5,069 nt of DNA from Bacillota bacterium (GTDB taxonomy: Bacteria > Bacillota > Sulfobacillia > JAJZYS01 > JAJYTV01): assembly GCA_021792885.1 (NCBI GenBank), contig JAJYTV010000174.1, positions 1-5,069 of the forward strand. The letters run 5' to 3'. Positions 1-4,958 of this stretch are shown here, in pieces. The position numbers and the translations under genes were made by a program. Below the pieces are notes generated by a model. The model did not search any database, was not told the origin of the DNA, and worked only from the letters and a program-made list of their open reading frames with translations. Numbering within the stretch: the first letter of the stretch is position 1; each line of letters opens with the position of its first letter.

Positions 1-1837
1 AGAGCGTGTTCGGCAGCTGCTCCCGGAGTTGGGAGAGGCGGTCCCAGGGAGATTCCTTGAGGAAGCGCATCGACGTGTCGAAGGTCGCGCCGCCCCACAT
101 CTCGACGGAGAAGAAACGATCGAGATGGCGCGCCTCTCCTGCCGCCTCCAGAAGGTCGTGGGTGCGCACCCGGGTCGCGAGCAGCGACTGGTGGGCGTCG
201 CGGTAGGTCGTGTCGGTAAGGAAGAGCGGTCCCTCTCCCGTGAGCCGCCGGGTGACCGCCTGCGGTCCCTCCGCGAGGAGGAGCGGGCGCAGGCCGTCCG
301 GCGGAGGCGCCGCCGCGGCCGGGCGGGCCGACAAGGTGCGGGGGCCGCCCGTGCGCGCAGGAGCACTGCTCTCCCGGAAGCCCTCGACGGGGGACCCGTT
401 GACCGTCACCTCGCCGATGTAGGCGAGCAGCTTGTTGCCGCGGTCGCGCGGCTCCGGGTAGGCAGTCAGTTCCGGTGTGCGGTCGACGAAGGTCGTGTCG
501 ACCTTCCCTGCGAGGAACGTCTCGTGGCCGACGACCTCTTCGAGGAAGCGCAGGTTCGTGCGCACGCCGCGGACGCGGAACTCCTTGAGGGCCCTGAGCA
601 TCTTCGCCGCCGCGGCCTGGAAGGTCGGCCCGTAGGCGCTGCACTTGACGAGCAGCGAGTCGAAGTAGGGGGTGACGGTCGCGCCGGGTTCCGCGCCGGC
701 GCTGTCGAGGCGGATGCCATAGCCGCCGGCGGAGCGGTAGGCGAGGATGCGCCCGCTGTCCGGCAGAAAGTTGCGCTTGGGGTCCTCGGTCGTGATGCGG
801 CACTGGATCGCGGCGCCCTGTGCGCGGACATCGGACTGTTCCGCGATGCCGATCTCCGGGTCCCCGAGGGCGTGGCCCTCGGCGATGCGGATCTGTGTCT
901 GGACGATGTCGACCCCGGTTACGAGCTCGGTGATCGTGTGCTCGACCTGCAGGCGCGGGTTCACCTCGAGGAAGTAGAACGCGCCGTCCGGCGCGACCAC
1001 GAACTCCACCGTGCCGGCGTTCTCGTAGCGGACGCTGCGCATGAGGCGCACCGCCGCGGCGGTCAGGCGAGAGCGGACGTCCTCCGGCAGGTTCACGGCC
1101 GGCGCGACCTCCACGAGCTTCTGGTGGCGCCGCTGCACCGAGCAGTCCCGCTCGAACAGGTGGACGACCTGGCCCGTGCGGTCCCCGAGCACCTGCACCT
1201 CGATGTGGCGCGCCTTCTCGACGTAACGCTCGAGGTAAACAGGCGCCTTGCCGAACGCCCGCGCCGCCTCGGAGCGGGCCTGGTCGAGGGCGAGGCCGAG
1301 GTCCGCACGGTCGCGGACGATGCGGATGCCGCGCCCGCCCCCGCCGAAGACCGCCTTCACGACGAGCGGGTATCCGAGGGCCTCCGCAGCCTTGATCGCT
1401 TCCACGCCGGCCTCGATCGGCTCGCTTGTGCCGGGGAGGACGGGCACGCCCGCGTCCTCCGCGATCCGCCGGGCCCTCGCCTTGTCGCCGAACTCCTCGA
1501 GCACGTCGGGGCGCGGGCCGATGAAGGTGATTCCCGCGTCGATGCAGGCCTGCGCGAACTCTGCACTCTCCGAGAGGAACCCGTAGCCCGGGTGGATCGC
1601 GTCCACACCGAGATCTTTCGCGACACGCACGATGTCGTTGGCGTCGAGGTACGCCTCGACGGGTTGGCGCCCGTCTCCGATGCGGTAGGCCTCGTCTGCC
1701 TTCAAGCGGTGCAGGGAGTAGCGGTCTTCCTGGTGGTAGATGGCGACGGTCCGGATCCCAAGCTCTGTGCATGCGCGGAACACGCGAATCGCCACTTCGC
1801 CGCGATTGGCCACCAGGACCTTGCGAAATCGTGCCAA
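1..1837 (-). CDS. pyc: Pyruvate carboxylase, N-terminal 612 residues (partial, runs off left edge)
   Basis: Biotin-dependent cytoplasmic enzyme that carboxylates pyruvate to oxaloacetate using ATP and bicarbonate (anaplerosis, gluconeogenesis). The frame is open from a TTG at 1837 to the left edge, giving 612 residues of a family usually near 1,150. Biotin carboxylase domain, residues 1-450: KVLVANRGE at 6-14, HPGYGFLSE at 82-90, ATP-grasp loop GGGGRG at 165-170 after K161, RHQK at 237-240, EVNPRLQVEH at 291-300. By alignment from memory with E. coli AccC, K119, K161, H211, E278, E291, N293, R295 and R376 match its catalytic and binding residues, so the site looks intact. A Pro/Ala-rich linker (about 495-515) follows. 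The carboxyltransferase domain begins near 537 with DTTYRDAHQSLLATR (542-556) and MWGGATFD (580-587). This order distinguishes it from acetyl-CoA or propionyl-CoA carboxylase subunits, which lack the fused carboxyltransferase. The TTG start gives the usual short N-terminus. An in-frame GTG at 1870 would add 11 residues but has no visible ribosome binding site. Confidence 0.96.
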   Translation of the reverse strand, partial: MARFRKVLVANRGEVAIRVFRACTELGIRTVAIYHQEDRYSLHRLKADEAYRIGDGRQPVEAYLDANDIVRVAKDLGVDAIHPGYGFLSESAEFAQACIDAGITFIGPRPDVLEEFGDKARARRIAEDAGVPVLPGTSEPIEAGVEAIKAAEALGYPLVVKAVFGGGGRGIRIVRDRADLGLALDQARSEAARAFGKAPVYLERYVEKARHIEVQVLGDRTGQVVHLFERDCSVQRRHQKLVEVAPAVNLPEDVRSRLTAAAVRLMRSVRYENAGTVEFVVAPDGAFYFLEVNPRLQVEHTITELVTGVDIVQTQIRIAEGHALGDPEIGIAEQSDVRAQGAAIQCRITTEDPKRNFLPDSGRILAYRSAGGYGIRLDSAGAEPGATVTPYFDSLLVKCSAYGPTFQAAAAKMLRALKEFRVRGVRTNLRFLEEVVGHETFLAGKVDTTFVDRTPELTAYPEPRDRGNKLLAYIGEVTVNGSPVEGFRESSAPARTGGPRTLSARPAAAAPPPDGLRPLLLAEGPQAVTRRLTGEGPLFLTDTTYRDAHQSLLATRVRTHDLLEAAGEARHLDRFFSVEMWGGATFDTSMRFLKESPWDRLSQLREQLPNTL

Positions 1838-1850
1838 GCCCTGCCCCCCT
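1838..1850 (-). promoter_or_regulatory. Ribosome binding site that decides the TTG start of pyc
   Basis: Read on the minus strand, AGGGGGG (1850-1844) is followed by a six-base spacer and then TTG (1837-1835). The downstream residues ARFRKVLVANRGE match the usual N-terminus of the family. This supports TTG over the upstream in-frame GTG at 1870. The match to the ideal GGAGG is imperfect. Confidence 0.6.
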
Positions 1851-1915
1851 AGAGATGGTAGCCCAAGCACCGCGGCAATGCCGCTCCATGCGCCATGCGC
1901 ACGCGCTTTAGACGT

Positions 1916-1944
1916 ACCCTACCACAACCCCCCCATCGTGCGAA
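1916..1944 (-). promoter_or_regulatory. Putative sigma-70-type promoter of pyc
   Basis: On the minus strand, TTCGCA (1944-1939, four of six consensus bases) and TAGGGT (1921-1916, a TAnnnT -10 common in actinobacteria) are separated by exactly 17 bases. The predicted transcription start is near 1909, leaving a leader of about 70 bases before the TTG start. The spacer contains a run of seven G (C at 1928-1934 on the plus strand). ACCC lies directly upstream of the -35, as it does at the opposite promoter at 2415. Called by eye only. Confidence 0.45.
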
Positions 1945-2035
1945 GGGTCGCCCGTGCGGTCGGCCGCAGCGAAAGGCCTTCGGTAGACGCCACCGTGAAG
2001 TGGCCGACGACACGCTCGTCTGCCCATCGGCGCCG

Positions 2036-2065
2036 CGCCCGGTCCTCCGTGCCGAAGACCGGGCG
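2036..2065. repeat. Nine-base-pair inverted repeat (stem-loop)
   Basis: CGCCCGGTC (2036-2044) and GACCGGGCG (2057-2065) are perfectly complementary around a 12-base loop. A G-U pair could extend the stem by one. No T-run follows on either strand, so it does not look like a classical terminator. It could fold in RNA or serve as a protein-binding dyad. Confidence 0.6.
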
Positions 2066-2116
2066 TTGGCGCGTTCCGGCTGCTTGGGACCCGCCCTGTC
2101 CCTGCCGGGACCGCCG

Positions 2117-2149
2117 GATCCCAGGATCCTGATGACTGGGGTCTTCTTT
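2117..2149 (+). terminator. Weak terminator-like hairpin with trailing T-rich stretch
   Basis: GATCCCAG (2117-2124) pairs with CTGGGGTC (2136-2143) through eight pairs including one G-U, with an 11-base loop. TTCTTT follows on the plus strand. The shape fits an intrinsic terminator, but no plus-strand gene lies upstream of it. It would make sense only if an unannotated plus-strand transcript exists, so a chance match is likely. Confidence 0.25.
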
Positions 2150-2186
2150 GCGCAACCAAAGCATAGGTCCCTCGTAGCGCTGTCGC

Positions 2187-2229
2187 GTCCCGGGGAGCCC
2201 CTGCGGCCGCGCGGGCTCTCCTACGGGAC
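2187..2229. repeat. Long stem-loop, 14 pairs with a three-base bulge
   Basis: GTCCC (2187-2191) pairs with GGGAC (2225-2229). Inside it, GGGGAGCCC (2192-2200) pairs with GGGCTCTCC (2213-2221), including one G-U. TAC (2222-2224) is bulged. The 12-base apical loop contains the self-complementary GCGGCCGC. This is the most stable-looking fold in the intergenic region. Its function is unknown, and no known RNA family was recognised. Confidence 0.6.
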
Positions 2230-2384
2230 AAGCTTCGCTTCCATCATTACCGGCAGTTCCGGCCGGCCCCTTCGGAGGCGCCGTAGCGGCAGGATGCGCG
2301 GAAGAGAACAGACACCCTTTCGCAACGGAAAGCAAATGCGCCAGCATTCGCGCGCCTGAAGCAGCATGGCGAAGGGTGGGCGAG

Positions 2385-2414
2385 GTGGTCTTGGACACCA
2401 CTGGGTACGCACCC
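2385..2414. promoter_or_regulatory. Candidate operator dyads directly upstream of the ABC-operon promoter
   Basis: GTGGT (2385-2389) and ACCAC (2397-2401) form a dyad with a seven-base centre. GGGT (2403-2406) and ACCC (2411-2414) form a second, shorter dyad that abuts the -35 hexamer. The TGGT/ACCA layout resembles operators of GntR-type regulators, but no regulator gene is present in the window. The arms are short, so this is suggestive only. Confidence 0.3.
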
Positions 2415-2443
2415 TTGACACACTAGTATTGATACGGTAAATA
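2415..2443 (+). promoter_or_regulatory. Putative promoter of the ABC importer operon
   Basis: A perfect -35 TTGACA (2415-2420) is followed by 17 bases and TAAATA (2438-2443), a weak -10 matching three of six consensus bases. The surrounding 2419-2447 is the most AT-rich patch in the region. Transcription would start near 2450. The exact -10 register is uncertain, but the position and orientation fit the operon downstream. Confidence 0.55.
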
Positions 2444-2449
2444 AGCAGC

Positions 2450-2585
2450 AACGTGTCCTGTTCTGCAGACAGGGCGTCCCGCATAGCGGGACGACGCCAG
2501 GGAGGTGGTCAGGGGCGGGCAACCCGCAATCGCCTTCGACGGTAGGTCCGGATGCAGCACCGAACAGTGGGGGGGCGTCGATCGA
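2450..2585 (+). promoter_or_regulatory. Structured 5' leader of the ABC importer operon
   Basis: This stretch of about 135 bases lies between the predicted transcription start and the ATG. GTCCCGC (2476-2482) and GCGGGAC (2486-2492) form a perfect seven-pair hairpin with an ATA loop. GCGGG (2515-2519) and CCCGC (2523-2527) form a second hairpin with a CAA loop. GCGTC (2575-2579) can pair with GACGC (2603-2607), which would place the start codon in a loop. A GGGAGG (2500-2505) has no start codon at a suitable distance. I could not match the leader to the guanidine-I, glycine, SAM, cobalamin, cyclic-di-GMP or T-box consensus sequences. Confidence 0.4.
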
Positions 2586-3902
2586 ATGGGCCTGGAACGG
2601 GGGACGCATTGGAGGCTCGGTTCCCGACGCGTGCTGGTTGGTAGCATCGCTCTCGTGATGCTGGCGGTCGCGGGCTGCGGATCCACCACCGCGGCGAGCA
2701 AGCCGGCCGCGGCGGCGAAGATCAACTTCGCCGTGGTGGCGCCGATGACGGGATCGCAGGCGATGCTCGGCAAGTTCATCTCGGACCCTTGCTTCGCGGC
2801 CACGCAGGAGATCAACAAGGACGGCGGCATTCTCGGCCACAAGGTCGGCTGCGTCCTCGTCGACGACACGGGTGACCCGGCGGACGCGGTGCCGAACGTG
2901 ACGAAGGCCCTGTCCACCTCGAGCAACCTCGTGGGCGTCGTCGGCATCGACAGCAACGTGGCGGCCACCGTCGTGCCGATCATCAACACCGCGCAGCTGC
3001 CGATGGTTTCCTCGAACGGCCTGTCGTTCTTCTTGAATCACTATTACAAGTACTTTTGGCGGATGACGCCGCCCGATATCGCGGAGGGCGCGGCCATGTC
3101 GCTGTGGGCCCACAAGAAGGGCTTCACGAAGATCGCGGTCGTCCTGCAGAACGACATCGGCGACACGGGCAACCAGCCCGGCATCCTGGCCGCACTGAAG
3201 AATGAGGGCATCACGCCGCTCACGAACCTCACGATCCCTGGCGACTCGTCGTCGTACGACAGCATCGTGAACTCGGTGCGGCAGACGAACCCGCAGGTCA
3301 TCCTGATGTCCGCGGACACCCAGACGATGGCGACGTTCCTTTCGAACTACAAGCAGCTCAACAACGGCAGCGTGCCCGCCGTGATCACCCCGACCCAGGT
3401 CATGTCCCCCGACTTCTTCAACGCGATCTCGAAGGACCTCGGCAGCTCGTACCTGGCGAGCAAGGTCAACTTCATCGGTGCCTACCTGAACCAGCAGACC
3501 CCGACGTACGCCGCGTACCTCGCCGCCATGGAGGCCGCGAAGGTGCAGAACGCCAGCACCGTGGCGTCCACCGGCCCGATCGGGAGCCTCTACGACGGCA
3601 TGAACGTCGAGGCGCTGGCGATGATCGCCGCGAACAGCACGAAGGGCTCCGTGTACGACAGCTACCTCCCGAAGGTCACGATGGCGCGGCCGGGCGCGGT
3701 GGTCGTCCACACGTTCGCCCAGGGCGTCAAGGAACTGAAGGCCGGCCACCAGATCCAGTACGTGGGCGTCGTCGGGCCGGTCTCCTTCGACAAGTACCAC
3801 AACTCGAACGGGTGGTTCGCCTCCTTCTCGGTCAACGCCAGCCAGCAGACCTCGCAGCTCGGCTCGATCGGACCGAGCGAACTGTCCGCGGCTCTGAAGT
3901 AG
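2586..3902 (+). CDS. Branched-chain amino acid-type ABC transporter substrate-binding lipoprotein (LivK / Peripla_BP_6 family)
   Basis: A 438-residue extracytoplasmic binding protein that would capture a substrate and deliver it to the LivH-LivM permease encoded next. Residues 1-31 form a lipoprotein signal: twin arginines at 14-15, a hydrophobic core at about 16-27, and lipobox VAGC at 28-31 with C31 as the lipid-modified residue. A short Ala/Lys linker leads into the type I periplasmic-binding fold at about residue 46 (INFAVVAPMTGSQAMLGK), then NKDGGILG and VDDTGDP (near 77-98), typical of the LivK family. Length suits the family. The mature part has only two other cysteines, C69 and C89, which could form a disulfide. 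The ATG at 2586 gives a complete signal peptide. Its only Shine-Dalgarno candidate is a weak G7 run at 2569-2575. The GTG at 2505 would add 27 unlikely residues, and the GTG at 2631 would remove the charged n-region. The substrate cannot be read from the sequence. Confidence 0.92.
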   Translation: MGLERGTHWRLGSRRVLVGSIALVMLAVAGCGSTTAASKPAAAAKINFAVVAPMTGSQAMLGKFISDPCFAATQEINKDGGILGHKVGCVLVDDTGDPADAVPNVTKALSTSSNLVGVVGIDSNVAATVVPIINTAQLPMVSSNGLSFFLNHYYKYFWRMTPPDIAEGAAMSLWAHKKGFTKIAVVLQNDIGDTGNQPGILAALKNEGITPLTNLTIPGDSSSYDSIVNSVRQTNPQVILMSADTQTMATFLSNYKQLNNGSVPAVITPTQVMSPDFFNAISKDLGSSYLASKVNFIGAYLNQQTPTYAAYLAAMEAAKVQNASTVASTGPIGSLYDGMNVEALAMIAANSTKGSVYDSYLPKVTMARPGAVVVHTFAQGVKELKAGHQIQYVGVVGPVSFDKYHNSNGWFASFSVNASQQTSQLGSIGPSELSAALK

Positions 3903-3916
3903 CAGCGCAGGCGGCG

Positions 3917-3942
3917 CCGGCAGCGGGTACGCCGGCTGCCGG
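3917..3942 (+). repeat. Intercistronic stem-loop 1, between binding protein and livH
   Basis: CCGGCAGC (3917-3924) and GCTGCCGG (3935-3942) form eight perfect pairs. Inside, GG (3926-3927) can pair with CC (3932-3933), closing a TACG tetraloop that fits the stable UNCG class. It begins 15 bases after the stop codon. With no T-run it is unlikely to be a full intrinsic terminator. It may stabilise the upstream mRNA or dampen read-through. Confidence 0.65.
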
Positions 3943-3963
3943 GTGGATCCGGGCGGCTGGGGC

Positions 3964-3983
3964 GGGGCGGGCTCTCCCGCCCC
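3964..3983 (+). repeat. Intercistronic stem-loop 2, all-GC stem
   Basis: GGGGCGGG (3964-3971) and CCCGCCCC (3976-3983) form eight G-C pairs around a CTCT loop. This is a very stable hairpin 49 bases before the livH start. CC then TGCGG follows, with no T-run. Together with stem-loop 1 it would let the binding protein be made in excess of the permeases, as is usual for binding-protein importers; that role is inferred. Confidence 0.65.
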
Positions 3984-4032
3984 CCTGCGGCCGCACGCTG
4001 GCAAACACACCACGGGGGGCAGGGGGAGCACC

Positions 4033-4920
4033 GTGAACCTTTTCATCTCGGCAGTTGGGTTTGGCATCGCCTCCGGTGCCGTCATCGCCTTGGGGTCCCT
4101 CGGGTTCACACTCCAGTTCGGCCTCAGCAATGTACTGAACATCGCCTACGGAGCCTTCCTGACGCTCGCCGTCTTCATCGGGCTCCTGCTGATCAACGCC
4201 AACGTCAATCCATGGCTGGCCATGATCCTCGCGGCGCTCGTGACAGGCATCCTGTCAGTCGCCTACTATCAAGCGCTCATTCGCGGCCTCCTGCGGCGGG
4301 GCGCGAGCCTCGGCGGCCTCGTCATCGCGACGTTCGGGGTCGGCATCGCTCTCGAGTACATCATCGTGTCGATCTTCGGACCGCAGGTGCAGAGTTACGG
4401 CCTGCAGAGCGGCGGCACGGTGCAGATCGGATACATCACGCTCTCCGGCCTGCAGGTGACGCTGATCATCCTTGCAGCCGCGATCATGCTCGGACTGCAC
4501 TTCCTGCTGACGCGGACGACGCTCGGACGAGCGATGCGCGCCACGTCCGTCAACCGCACCCTCGCCCGCAGCTGCGGGATCCCGGCCGAGCGGGTGACCC
4601 AGATCACCTGGTTCCTCTCGGGGGTCCTCGCGGGCGTCGCCGCGGTCTCGCTCGCGATGGTCACGGCGTCCTTCGACTTCACCCTCGGATCGACGTTTCT
4701 CATCACCGTGATCGCGGCCGCGGTCGTGGGCGGCATCGGCCAGCCCTACGGCGCCATGCTCGGCGGCCTGATCATCGGCCTCACGACGGAGATCAGCGCG
4801 GCGTACCTGAGCCCTGCCTACCGGGACGTGATCGCCTTCGCCCTGCTGGTCGCAATGCTTCTCCTCCGACCGACGGGACTGCTCGGAATCCAGTCGCGCC
4901 GGCACAACGTGGCCGGCTGA
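4033..4920 (+). CDS. livH: LivH-like inner-membrane permease of a branched-chain amino acid-type ABC importer
   Basis: A 295-residue polytopic membrane protein forming half of the importer channel with the LivM-like partner encoded downstream. Length is normal for LivH. Hydrophobic segments lie at about 5-25, 35-55, 60-80, 95-115, 138-158, 190-212, 219-250 and 262-280. Family marks are LQFGLSNVLNIAYGAF (27-42), the cytoplasmic coupling region TTLGRAMRAT (162-171) followed by CGIPAERV (181-188), GGIGQPYGAMLGG (233-245), and the C-terminal LRPTGLLG (278-285). The GTG at 4033 was chosen because GGGGGAG (4022-4028) ends four bases before it and because the protein then begins with the usual short n-region (NLFISAVGFG). 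Extending the frame upstream adds a Gly/Pro-rich sequence that lies over the hairpin region. It sits 130 bases after the binding protein and 38 bases before the livM start. The family also includes urea, amide and other transporters, so the substrate is open. Confidence 0.93.
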   Translation: MNLFISAVGFGIASGAVIALGSLGFTLQFGLSNVLNIAYGAFLTLAVFIGLLLINANVNPWLAMILAALVTGILSVAYYQALIRGLLRRGASLGGLVIATFGVGIALEYIIVSIFGPQVQSYGLQSGGTVQIGYITLSGLQVTLIILAAAIMLGLHFLLTRTTLGRAMRATSVNRTLARSCGIPAERVTQITWFLSGVLAGVAAVSLAMVTASFDFTLGSTFLITVIAAAVVGGIGQPYGAMLGGLIIGLTTEISAAYLSPAYRDVIAFALLVAMLLLRPTGLLGIQSRRHNVAG

Positions 4921-4943
4921 GCAGAGGACCCGAACGCGAAGGG

Positions 4944-4952
4944 AAGAGGTGA
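4944..4952 (+). promoter_or_regulatory. Strong ribosome binding site pointing to the ATA start of livM
   Basis: AAGAGGTGA includes seven contiguous bases (GAGGTGA, 4946-4952) complementary to the 3' end of 16S rRNA. It ends six bases before the ATA at 4959, which is good spacing. The TGA at 4950-4952 is also an in-frame stop for the livM frame, so the start must lie after it. Confidence 0.6.
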
Positions 4953-4958
4953 CGGGCC

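Larger units (their letters stand above)
1945..2414. other. Gene-less divergent intergenic region rich in inverted repeats
   Basis: No recognisable gene lies between the two outward-facing promoters. Open frames exist on both strands (for example 1895-2359 plus and 1919-2401 minus), but their translations are low-complexity Arg/Pro/Gly-rich, match no family I recognise, and lack ribosome binding sites. No tRNA T-loop, RNase P, tmRNA or full SRP signature was found. The stretch does hold several strong inverted repeats, listed separately, plus a long-range repeat CACCCTTTCGC (2313-2323) with GCGAAGGGTG (2369-2378) that encloses a smaller AATGC/GCATT hairpin (2335-2348). It may be a regulatory region, an unrecognised structured RNA, or the remains of a decayed gene. 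Confidence 0.6.

Noticed and set aside
29..1852. 607-codon plus-strand open frame antisense to pyc
   Set aside because: Its codons lie exactly opposite the pyc codons. The translation is an Arg/Ala/Val/Asp-rich shadow with no domain, while the minus strand encodes an unmistakable pyruvate carboxylase.
1872..1899. GCGGC-AAT-GCCGC hairpin and CCATGCG tandem pair in the pyc leader
   Set aside because: The arms are only five bases and the tandem is only two units of seven bases, within chance for this composition.
1895..2359. 154-codon plus-strand open frame in the intergenic region
   Set aside because: It starts at an ATG inside a CCATGCG tandem repeat and has no ribosome binding site. The Arg/Pro-rich product has no recognisable motif. 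A decayed gene cannot be excluded, but there is no positive support.
2344..2378. GAAGCAGCATGG reminiscent of the SRP RNA tip
   Set aside because: The conserved GGAAGG half of the SRP loop and the flanking helix are missing.
1919..2401. 160-codon minus-strand open frame in the intergenic region
   Set aside because: Low-complexity translation with no domain; it overlaps both proposed promoters and several inverted repeats.
2384..2414. GGTGGT...GGGTACGCAC resembling a T-box motif
   Set aside because: The conserved T-box TGGTACCGCG sequence and a specifier stem are absent, and it lies upstream of the proposed promoter.
2505..2585. GTG at 2505 as the start of the binding protein
   Set aside because: The GGAGG it would need overlaps the start codon. 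The 27 extra residues would put a polar, Gly-rich segment before a signal peptide that is already complete from the ATG at 2586.
2552..2644. 30-codon upstream open frame overlapping the binding-protein start
   Set aside because: It has a weak GGTAGGT upstream and no run of regulatory codons. The peptide is Gly/Arg-rich, and the overlap looks like chance.
2247..4142. 631-codon minus-strand open frame
   Set aside because: It is antisense to the binding protein and the livH start. The translation is rich in Arg, His, Asp and Val with no recognisable family, a common effect of GC-rich codon bias.
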